Source: Helicobacteraceae bacterium (lineage in GTDB: Bacteria > Campylobacterota > Campylobacteria > Campylobacterales > Helicobacteraceae). From it: a stretch of DNA of 15,315 nt. Within the stretch, counting starts at the first letter, position 1. The number at the start of each line of letters is the position of its first letter. Where the stretch lies: contig JARHYY010000057.1 in NCBI GenBank assembly GCA_029258405.1, positions 1 through 15,315 on the forward strand. The letters run 5' to 3'. Shown piece after piece: positions 7,093 to 13,849 of this stretch. The notes beneath the pieces are model-generated. The model saw only the letters and a program-made list of their open reading frames with translations. It did not search any database and had not been told where the DNA came from. The position numbers were made by a program, and so were the translations under genes.

Positions 7093-8595
7093 ATGAACAA
7101 AAAAATCAAACAAAAAACGATATTGATTATTACTGATGGCATTGGTTATAAGGCAGATAATCAATATAACGCATTTTTTCATGCACAAAAGACAACATAT
7201 AAATGGCTTTTTGATAATATACCTTATGGCATGGTTGCTACACATGGGGAATCTGTAGGTTTGCCTCATGGGCAAATGGGCAATAGCGAAGTTGGACATA
7301 TGACTTTAGGCAGCGGAAGAATACTCTATCATGATCTTGTAAGAATCAATAAATCTATAAGCAATAAAGAGCTTGAAAAGCATAGCATTATTCAAGACTT
7401 TGCCCACAAGTGCAATATTATCCACCTTATTGGTTTGCTAAGCGATGGTGGGGTACATTCTCATATAGAGCATATTTGGGAGCTCATACGAATATTTAGT
7501 GCATTAAATGTGCCTGTGTACATACATATTATTACTGATGGTAGAGATGTTTTGCCTAAAAGTGCTGTGCATTTTGTGCAAAAAACACAAGATATGCTCT
7601 ATGCACTTGATAATGGCAGCATGATTGCTAGTATAAGCGGAAGATTTTATGCCATGGATAGAGATTCACGATGGGAGCGAGTGTTAAAAGCCTATCAAAG
7701 TATCGCATTAGCTCATAATAAGCAGCATATAAGCCCCATTGAATATATCAATCAGCAATATGAAAATGATATTAGCGATGAGTTTATACAGCCCGCTGCT
7801 TTTGGAATATATGAAGGTTTCAAAGAAAGCGATGGAATTATTTTTGCAAATTTTAGAAGCGATAGAGCAAGAGAAATTGTTTCATTGCTTGGCGATTCGT
7901 CATTTAATCTATGTGAAAGAGGTACATTTATTTCTATTCCCTTAGCCACTATGACATGTTATGATGAAAAGTTTTCTTATCCTGTTTTATTTGAAAAGCA
8001 AAATATTCATAATACTATTGCAGAAATTTGCTCTCAACATTCCTTAAGGCAGCTACACACAGCTGAAACAGAAAAATATGCCCATGTAACCTTTTTTTTT
8101 AATGGTGGTATTGAAAAGGAATATCCCCAAGAAACACGCATTCTCATTCCTAGCCCAGATGTAAAAACTTATAATCTCAAACCAGAAATGAGTGCAAAAG
8201 AAGTAGGCAATGTTGTTTTAAATGGCATGGAAGAAGGCATAGAGTTTATTGTTGTTAATTTTGCAAATGGGGATATGGTAGGACATACGGGAGATTTTCA
8301 TGCAGCAATTAAAGCTGTTGAAGCTGTTGATAGAGAAATTGGCAGAATATTTAAGCGAGCCCAAGAAATGGATTATGCAGTTGTGCTTACAAGTGATCAT
8401 GGCAATTGTGAAGAAATGGCAGATTCTATGGGCAACCCATTAACAAACCATACTGTTGGAGATGTATGGTGCTTTGTAATGGCACATGGCGTAAAACATG
8501 TTGGCAATGGCAACCTTGCTCAAGTGGCAGCTACTGTGCTTGAAGTTATGGGGATTCCTGTTCCGCAAGAGATGGAAAAAAGCCTTATTGCTTAA
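7093..8595 (+). CDS. gpmI: 2,3-bisphosphoglycerate-independent phosphoglycerate mutase (GpmI)
   Basis: Cytosolic dimetal enzyme of the alkaline-phosphatase superfamily that interconverts 3- and 2-phosphoglycerate through a phosphoserine. At 500 residues it is of normal length. Metal and catalytic residues are in place: Asp15 (ITDG), Ser65 in MGNSEVGH (the phosphoserine), Asp394 and His398 (ANGDMVGH), Asp435-His436 (TSDHGN) and His453 (TNHT). Substrate-binding residues include DGRD (149-152), Arg184 and Arg190, FRSDR (254-258) and Lys328. It is a single gene, divergent from mraY. Its TAA (8593-8595) directly abuts the CCA end of an opposing tRNA, leaving no room for its own terminator downstream of the stop before antisense tRNA sequence. 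Confidence 0.97.
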   Translation: MNKKIKQKTILIITDGIGYKADNQYNAFFHAQKTTYKWLFDNIPYGMVATHGESVGLPHGQMGNSEVGHMTLGSGRILYHDLVRINKSISNKELEKHSIIQDFAHKCNIIHLIGLLSDGGVHSHIEHIWELIRIFSALNVPVYIHIITDGRDVLPKSAVHFVQKTQDMLYALDNGSMIASISGRFYAMDRDSRWERVLKAYQSIALAHNKQHISPIEYINQQYENDISDEFIQPAAFGIYEGFKESDGIIFANFRSDRAREIVSLLGDSSFNLCERGTFISIPLATMTCYDEKFSYPVLFEKQNIHNTIAEICSQHSLRQLHTAETEKYAHVTFFFNGGIEKEYPQETRILIPSPDVKTYNLKPEMSAKEVGNVVLNGMEEGIEFIVVNFANGDMVGHTGDFHAAIKAVEAVDREIGRIFKRAQEMDYAVVLTSDHGNCEEMADSMGNPLTNHTVGDVWCFVMAHGVKHVGNGNLAQVAATVLEVMGIPVPQEMEKSLIA

Positions 8596-8671
8596 TGGCG
8601 ACCCCTAGAAGATTTGAACTTCTGTTTCCACAGAGAAAGTGTGGTATCCTTGACCGCTAGATGAAGGGGTC
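8596..8671 (-). tRNA. tRNA-Glu, anticodon UUC
   Basis: Reading the minus strand from 8671, a complete 76-base cloverleaf is seen. The acceptor stem GACCCCT/AGGGGTC is followed by discriminator G and an encoded CCA. The D arm contains TAGCGGTCAAGGA. The anticodon stem CCACA/TGTGG encloses the loop CTTTCTC, with anticodon TTC at positions 34-36. The T arm AGAAG/CTTCT has the loop TTCAAAT. The anticodon reads GAA/GAG (Glu), and the body resembles bacterial tRNA-Glu. The 3' end touches the gpmI stop codon. Confidence 0.97.
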
Positions 8672-8683
8672 TAAAAAGCTCGT

Positions 8684-8689
8684 ATTCTA
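8684..8689 (-). promoter_or_regulatory. Possible -10 element for tRNA-Glu
   Basis: TAGAAT reads on the minus strand at 8689-8684, about 13 bases before the mature tRNA 5' end, at a suitable distance for a start near 8677. No terminator is evident between the TPR gene end (8756) and the tRNA, so readthrough from the upstream operon is another possible source. A palindrome ATGTAT-T-ATACAT sits at 8740-8752 but lacks a following T run on the minus strand. Confidence 0.3.
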
Positions 8690-8755
8690 TCATAAAAGAT
8701 GTTTATAATAAATGTTTTTTGTTATTTCAATGCAAATAAATGTATTATACATCAC

Positions 8756-9982
8756 TTAATGATATTCAAACTTTTGTATTCTCACCTCTTTTAAAGGAAG
8801 CTCTGGATACCAATTAATATTCTCATTATTTTTTTGGAGATAATGAGCAACATCTGATAGCAGAGAATCATCATAAATGCTTATGAGCTGCATTATAACC
8901 CCATGTGCCTCCTTAATATCACCTTCAAAAATAAGCTTAAGGATAAGCTTTAAAGCATAAGCAATGCGTATATGATGAGGGTCTTCTAAATGCTCATTTA
9001 GGATAAAAAAATGATAATTAGCATGGCGATGCTTCCAAGTGTTTCCATATATTTCTTTAAGATAAGTATTCGTATTATCAGGTATATAGAATTGCCTTTG
9101 TGCATATTGAAAAGCATGGGCTCTAAAGTTACTTAATTGAAAATACGAGCTGTATTTGCCCATAATATTTTCCATAAGCAAGTAATTATTATGAGCTCTA
9201 TGGAAATAAATATTCAAGCATACACCATGAGGAGGAATAAAAAAAGTGAGTTTGTTTTTTGCTGTGTTAATGCTTGCCTCTGCATATTCATACATATAAA
9301 AATGAGATTTCAAATTTGAAACAAGTTGTTTTCTGTCTATATCATAAGGCAACATTAAATCAATATGTGAGCCACTCAATGTATCATCACGCCATATTTC
9401 ACGCAAGGTATCAGCAGCTAATATACATGGCAAGGATAGACTCGTAAAAATATCATGAGTTTTATATAAAAAACTATTAATATCTATGGCAGGATTTGTT
9501 TTTAGATGGGGGCAACTTTCATTCAATAAACATTTTAAAGCCAATAGAGCAAAATGTATAGTTTGTTTAATATCGCCTAAATTGCTTGCCCCAATTGCTG
9601 CAGCATAATAAGATTCCATTGTCTTATTATGTAAGACTTTATTTATATAATGCTTAATTTTATCTTTTTTGCTCGGTATGTTGCTTAAATATTTCAAAAA
9701 GCAACTGAGGGCATAATCATTATTTGGATGTATATCAAGAAGTTTTTGAATATACTTTCTTGCTTCATCAAACATATAAATATGTAAAAGCACATTAATA
9801 TGAAAACTTAAGACAGACACATCTTTTGGGTATTGCTGCAATGCTAATTGTGAAGCCTGTAAGGCTTGCACATAGTTTTCACTCTCTAACAAGGATATGC
9901 CCATATCTAATAATTCAGAAAGGTCGTTTGTATATTGATTAGAATCAACAAAACTATAAGAGGTGTTTTCTGGTGTGCTCAT
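8756..9982 (-). CDS. TPR protein with a C-terminal LicD-like (nucleotidyltransferase-fold) domain
   Basis: Last gene of the glycan-modification operon, 408 residues. The frame extends upstream to 10036, but the ATG at 9980-9982 is preferred because AAAGGA stands seven bases before it and the previous gene ends just upstream. Residues about 20-160 form helical repeats of TPR type (for example 28-52 and 63-87, with Ala and Pro at typical spacings). The C-terminal part, about 180-330, resembles LicD/fukutin-family transferases. SLPCILAADTLREI stands where these have a template strand, GSHIDLMLP (204-212) aligns with the usual DDDID metal site but keeps only Asp208, and IPDNTNTYLKEIYGNTW (300-316) matches the family's closing motif. 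The incomplete acidic site leaves activity doubtful. The role is probably glycan decoration; the substrate is unknown. Confidence 0.75.
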   Translation of the reverse strand: MSTPENTSYSFVDSNQYTNDLSELLDMGISLLESENYVQALQASQLALQQYPKDVSVLSFHINVLLHIYMFDEARKYIQKLLDIHPNNDYALSCFLKYLSNIPSKKDKIKHYINKVLHNKTMESYYAAAIGASNLGDIKQTIHFALLALKCLLNESCPHLKTNPAIDINSFLYKTHDIFTSLSLPCILAADTLREIWRDDTLSGSHIDLMLPYDIDRKQLVSNLKSHFYMYEYAEASINTAKNKLTFFIPPHGVCLNIYFHRAHNNYLLMENIMGKYSSYFQLSNFRAHAFQYAQRQFYIPDNTNTYLKEIYGNTWKHRHANYHFFILNEHLEDPHHIRIAYALKLILKLIFEGDIKEAHGVIMQLISIYDDSLLSDVAHYLQKNNENINWYPELPLKEVRIQKFEYH

Positions 9983-9992
9983 CAGTAATCCT

Positions 9993-10978
9993 TTAAGGTA
10001 TATACTTAAAAGGATTATACCAGACAAAATACACAAACGATGAATTATTACATAAAATTACAGATGTAAAACTATAGGGGATTCTTATAGAATTGCTATT
10101 AAAATATAGGCGAACTGCCTTAAGAGCTCTAAGATGGTAGGCACATTCCCTTTGTTTGCAACATAAAAACTTCCAAAATGTTGGTAAAATATAATAACAG
10201 AACAATTATGACAAAAATGCTCCCAATCAATGCTCTGTATTTGATAATTAAAAGTCTGAAAGGTTGGGGCAACCACCCCCGTAGAACGATACCTTTTAAA
10301 GAAAAAATATTCCGCATCGCCACAAAAGAGCTTTTGCATAAACTTTTCGCCCATTCCTCTGCCATCATCTGCCCTTAACAACCCTCCATCAAGCGAAACA
10401 ACAGCTGCCTTCTCATACACATAATCATCGCTCCATACATAACAACCACCATTTTTTCTAAACAAATCAGTATGATAAAAAAGGGCTCTCTGCATGGCTT
10501 GCTAAATTGTGGGGCAAAAAACCGATATTATGCTGCATGCTTTTTGTGTTTCCATTTCCATGGTTTGATATATAGGAATGCTTAAAGCATACTTATCAAG
10601 CATTTCATACACCTTAAGTGCATGATTTCTTGTAAAATTTTCTGTTACATTAAAATCGCCAAAGGCATGATTTGTATCAATATAACCACATTTTATATAT
10701 GCCCTAAGCCTTTGTGCTTCCTTAGTTTCTTTTGCATGCACAGATAAAGAATCAAAAAAAGATGCATGCAAAGGTGTGCGAGAATAAAAAATACACTTGT
10801 GGCAAATTCCATACCCAAACCATAGCCCAATGCCGTTTTTCAGTAGTATTTAAAACATAAGCAACCAATCTAAAAATTCAGCACTTGCATATTCTGCATC
10901 ATTACTTAGGGCTACAATGCCTTTATAAGGATAGGGGATTTCTCTTATATTATCATATCGCAAAGGCATACAAAACAT
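9993..10978 (-). pseudogene. Second deacetylase-like (NodB-fold) glycan protein, broken by six single-base indels
   Basis: Three frames on the minus strand carry one continuous protein of about 329 residues. It starts at ATG 10978-10976, within the TAATG end of the formyltransferase gene, and ends at TAA 9995-9993, ten bases before the next start. Frame changes lie near 10852-10855 (T4), 10836-10840 (A5), 10786-10791 (T6), 10567-10574 (TA repeat), 10477-10482 (T6, one too many) and 10148-10150 (G3). Adding or removing one base at each restores 990 bases. The joined protein contains GIVALSNDAEY, GLGMEF, DTNHAFGDF, IYTNHG, FYHTDLF, YVWSDDYVY, DWEHF and YQHFGSF. It is most like polysaccharide deacetylase-type barrel proteins found beside surface-sugar genes. 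No in-frame stop appears apart from the shifts. The breaks may be recent decay or base-calling error. Confidence 0.7.
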
Positions 10979-11878
10979 TATAAAAGCCTATCTCTAATAG
11001 AATGCAAAAGAGAGCAAGGGGCATAACCTCCCCATGCACCTCAATTTCTTTAATCTTGAGTTTGCCACTCCCACAAATCACAATAACCCCCTCTTGATCC
11101 CAGCACATTCATCATCACTATAGAGCTCTGCATCCCAAATAATAACTTTTGTTTGTCCATAAAAACAAAAAGCCCCTGCATAAGGGCGGTTGCTTGCATT
11201 AATAAGCCGCAAAATGCTCTCATTGCTCGCTTTCCAGTCAATTCTTCCATCTTCTGGCTTCCTTGGGTAGCAACGAAGGGCATCTTTTGGGTTTTGCGAT
11301 TGTTTTTGCAATATATAATGCTCATCTTGCTCCAAGAGCTTCAAAGATTCTAAAAACATAAAAGGAATACGATCTTCTACCCACTCTAAACATTCTGTAA
11401 CTTTTGTATTTATATCAATCTCCTTATATTCTCGCACAATAATATCGCCACTATCTAAGCTACCGCCCTCCATCTTATGCACACAAAGCCCTATCTTGCA
11501 CTCGCCATTGATAATAGCCCATGCTTGCACAGCATTGCCCCTATATCGTGGCAAATCGCCACTATGCACATTCAATACCCCATGTTTAAATAGATGAATA
11601 ATATCCCAACCTACAATAGAGGTATGATTCATACTCAATGCAATGTCAATATACCCAAGCTTTTTAATGAACTCAACATTTTCTTGCGTACTGATTTTTG
11701 GGGCATATAAAAAAGGAATACCTAATTCTTTTGCTTTTAGCTCAAAATCTTTTGCACTCCTTTTATATTCCTTTGCTTCTTTAGAAGTGCTTATAAGGGC
11801 AATTTCATGCCCATGGCTCAACAAGGTTTCAATCAAATTATACATAATTTCTGTTCGTCCTATTAATGCTACTCTCAT
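10978..11878 (-). pseudogene. Methionyl-tRNA-formyltransferase-like sugar N-formyltransferase, C-terminus frameshifted
   Basis: Probably transfers formyl from N10-formyl-tetrahydrofolate to an amino sugar. An open frame of 266 residues runs from ATG 11878 to TGA near 11078. It holds the formyltransferase core: MRVALIGRT at the start, catalytic Asn103 and His105 (LNVHSGDLPRYRG) and Asp142 (GSLDSGDI). The C-terminal domain continues in other frames (VIVICGSGKLKIKEIEVHG, then GYAPCSLLHSIRDRLL). One extra G in G5 (11087-11091) and one in the G-rich stretch 11027-11033 restore 300 residues ending at TAA 10980-10978, which overlaps the next ATG. The start at 11878 is chosen for GAGG five bases upstream; a GTG at 11884 is possible. 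As read, the catalytic domain is complete, so the shortened protein could still work. Neighbours argue against a housekeeping Met-tRNA formyltransferase. Confidence 0.8.
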
Positions 11879-11900
11879 GCACACCTCAAACAGTGTGCAT
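11877..11900 (-). promoter_or_regulatory. Inverted repeat over the formyltransferase start codon
   Basis: On the minus strand ATGCACAC (11900-11893) pairs perfectly with GTGTGCAT (11884-11877) around an eight-base loop. The right arm covers the first two bases of the ATG, and the GAGG ribosome site spans the loop and stem base. Such a hairpin could lower initiation unless ribosomes from the upstream gene open it, that is, translational coupling. Confidence 0.35.
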
Positions 11901-11909
11901 AATTTTTAC

Positions 11910-13001
11910 TTAGGATTGCCCCCCGCCGAAGGGCTCAAATGCAGATTCAGCATTTGCTCTGCCATAATTCAACGCACTGTAATGCTCAAATAATTTTTTC
12001 ATCTCTCCTCCTTTGTAAAGTTCCTGCCATGTTTTTAAAGTTTCATCTGCTATATATTCATAAGTATGAAACGATGCAAAATGCTTAAAGAAATAACCAA
12101 TATCAGCATATCTATCAAATGCGGCTGCATGGATTATATTATTGATTACATTAAATTCCTCTGTTGATAATGACAATGTACTTCCATCAATTTTTTGCTT
12201 TAAGCTCCCTTTTGAAAGATATTCAATAGTGCTTAAATTTGTACCATTAGCCAAAAGCTCATTATGGAGCTCATTTTTTTGCAAAAAATTACTATCAGTG
12301 GCTAGGCTTTGCTCAAAAGCAATGCCAAGATATGATGCTATTTTTTTCATACATTCTAAAGAAGTCGCAGAATTTTTAAGCAAGGAATACAAAACACAAA
12401 AACAATGCTCATTTTCATAGCTCGCTGCCCACCAAGAAAAATAAGCCCTTAAGAGCTCTTTTTGAATCATTTCTTTTGAAAGCAAAAAATCCTTTGGGTT
12501 TTTTCTCCCATACACATACATAACAAGCATATTCTTTTTACTTGCGATCATCTCTATAGGGTTTCTAATGGTAGTGAGAATCTTGCATTCATAATTCAAG
12601 AATGCCTTACTTCCAAGCATATAAGAATGATCATCATGCAAGCAATAATAAGCAGCTTGTAGAATATCAATCCCTAAAATATGATGAATAGTCCTTATGG
12701 CACTATCAAGGGCATTATCACCTATTATTAAATCATCTTTGGTTATATGCTTAAAATTTGCTAAAGTATCTGTGCGTATATTGGGCCATGCACCATCAGA
12801 AACAACAATGGTTGTTTTATGTATCAGCATATCTAAAAAGGCATCTTTATCCCCCCATTCTAACAAAGGAAAACCAAAGGGCTGCTCACAAACAAATTGT
12901 ATGCGATAAGGAGCAAAATAAATCGCTGAATGCCCATAAAGAAGCTGATAGAGCAATGATGTACCTGTTCTTGACATAGAATTTATAAATAAATATTTCA
13001 T
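11910..13001 (-). CDS. Sulfotransferase-family protein (PAPS-dependent type)
   Basis: Protein of 363 residues with the two nucleotide-binding marks of sulfotransferases. An N-terminal strand and P-loop-like 5'-phosphosulfate segment (SMSRTGTSLLYQLL, residues 8-21) matches the usual S-R-S/T-G-T-S pattern. A 3'-phosphate segment (TTIRNPIEMIAS) has Arg146 and Ser154 at the family spacing of eight. The remainder is mixed alpha/beta without signal or membrane segments, so it is cytosolic. Its ATG overlaps the upstream deacetylase stop (ATGA), which indicates coupled expression in the glycan operon. A G6 run (11919-11924) lies just before the stop; one more G would extend the protein by 15 residues to a TGA overlapping the next ATG. 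Sulfate transfer to a glycan is inferred; the acceptor is unknown. Confidence 0.75.
   Translation of the reverse strand: MKYLFINSMSRTGTSLLYQLLYGHSAIYFAPYRIQFVCEQPFGFPLLEWGDKDAFLDMLIHKTTIVVSDGAWPNIRTDTLANFKHITKDDLIIGDNALDSAIRTIHHILGIDILQAAYYCLHDDHSYMLGSKAFLNYECKILTTIRNPIEMIASKKNMLVMYVYGRKNPKDFLLSKEMIQKELLRAYFSWWAASYENEHCFCVLYSLLKNSATSLECMKKIASYLGIAFEQSLATDSNFLQKNELHNELLANGTNLSTIEYLSKGSLKQKIDGSTLSLSTEEFNVINNIIHAAAFDRYADIGYFFKHFASFHTYEYIADETLKTWQELYKGGEMKKLFEHYSALNYGRANAESAFEPFGGGQS
11919..11924 (-). repeat. G6 homopolymer at the sulfotransferase C-terminus
   Basis: Six Gs encode GGG before Gln-Ser-stop. With seven Gs the frame continues (AILSKNYAHCLRCA) and stops at TGA 11877-11875, overlapping the formyltransferase ATG in an ATGA junction. 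With five it stops after three other residues. The count therefore sets both the tail and the distance to the next gene. Confidence 0.5.
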
Positions 13002-13711
13002 AATGAAACTATCTCATTAAATACATTGCATGCACCCAAATCGCTATCTCCTCTCATTTGAGCAAGCTTTTCAGCATTCTTTGCATATATCTTTGCGTTT
13101 TCATACCTCTTTAATGATTCTGTATTAAGAAAAATATGTATAGGGTGAAAACCAAACATAAAATACTCCTGCTCCTTTAGGGCATTGCTTATATTAATCT
13201 TATTTGCATACATACATGCAACATCATCAGCATAATGATAAGGGCATCGAATAAGCCCATCCCAATTAACAAAAGGCTTCAATACTGCCCCCCCCGCCAT
13301 TAAGGGGATGCACAAATTACTTTCATGGGTTATGCCCAATGCTCTTGCTTCCATGAGAATACGGCTTGAAATACCAAGGCAATGGCTTCTCATGATCTTT
13401 GCATCTGGTACAATATCTAAAAAATGCAAAAGCACTTCTTTATAATTCTTCCCATAGCAAAAATCACCTTCAAGCAAAGGGTTGAAATTAGGGTGAATAC
13501 CTAAATCAAATAATGGGTTATCTTTGATTCGTTGTAATAATAAAGTTTTATGCGTAGCAAACCATGTAGCCTTTAGCCCTGTTTGTTCAACCATGTTTAT
13601 ACAATATTCTAAAACTTCATCACTTGCCCAATCAATATCAAAAGTAAGGAATATTTTATTAAAAGAATGTGCTTGTTTTATATCAATCTCGCTTATTTTT
13701 CCAAAAACCAT
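12998..13711 (-). CDS. Polysaccharide deacetylase-like protein (NodB fold, WbmS-type)
   Basis: First gene of the minus-strand glycan operon, 237 residues, with no signal peptide, so probably cytosolic. It shows deacetylase-family marks: FLTFDIDWAS with Asp25 and Asp27, KATWFAT, LGIHPNFNP with His73 (the second position of the usual HxxxH is Asn77), MRSHCLGIS with His110, and FGFHPIH with His189 and His192 near the C-terminus. This looks like the WbmS group found in O-antigen loci. Its likely job is to remove N- or O-acetyl from a sugar nucleotide or glycan; the exact substrate is unknown. TAGG precedes ATG by six bases. A G8 tract (13288-13295) lies in codons 139-142. It ends ATGA into the sulfotransferase gene. 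Confidence 0.78.
   Translation of the reverse strand: MVFGKISEIDIKQAHSFNKIFLTFDIDWASDEVLEYCINMVEQTGLKATWFATHKTLLLQRIKDNPLFDLGIHPNFNPLLEGDFCYGKNYKEVLLHFLDIVPDAKIMRSHCLGISSRILMEARALGITHESNLCIPLMAGGAVLKPFVNWDGLIRCPYHYADDVACMYANKINISNALKEQEYFMFGFHPIHIFLNTESLKRYENAKIYAKNAEKLAQMRGDSDLGACNVFNEIVSL
13288..13295 (-). repeat. G8 homopolymer in the first gene of the glycan operon (candidate phase-variation tract)
   Basis: Eight consecutive Gs on the coding strand encode Ala-Gly-Gly-Ala at residues 139-142. As read, the gene is in frame. Loss or gain of one G would truncate the enzyme before the C-terminal His motif and would uncouple the ATGA-linked downstream gene. Tracts of this length are often hypermutable in Helicobacter and Campylobacter surface-sugar genes. 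Confidence 0.65.
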
Positions 13712-13824
13712 TTTTTACCTAAAATAATAATATCAAAGCAATATCGGCAGATTTTACAAGAGCTAAATTCCTTATTGCTTTTCAGAGTTTTTTTACAATC
13801 AAGCATTTAAAAGGTTATCTTTGT

Positions 13825-13830
13825 TATAAT
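13825..13830 (+). promoter_or_regulatory. -10 element and ribosome site for the ATPase-Toprim pair
   Basis: TTTGTTATAAT ends at 13830 on the plus strand, giving a perfect TATAAT with a start expected near 13837. AAGGA (13839-13843) follows, six bases before the ATG at 13850. The 138-base gap also holds a T7 run (about 13787-13794). For the opposing operon there is only a weak minus-strand TATTAT (13732-13727), very close to its ribosome site. Confidence 0.55.
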
Positions 13831-13849
13831 TTTTTTAAAAGGAAATAAC

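Noticed and set aside
8740..8752. Palindrome ATGTAT-T-ATACAT downstream of the TPR gene as a terminator
   Set aside because: The stem is only six A/T-rich pairs and no T run follows on the minus strand. It also contains a TATAAT, but at about 65 bases from the tRNA it is not a good tRNA promoter.
9993..11091. Phase variation as the explanation of the eight frameshifts
   Set aside because: The runs involved are only three to six bases long and are spread over many sites, unlike the single long tracts used for switching. Error or decay fits better.
11050..11325. Minus-strand frame of 91 codons within the formyltransferase gene
   Set aside because: It is an out-of-frame reading of the formyltransferase C-terminal region and matches nothing; its end lies exactly at the frameshift site.
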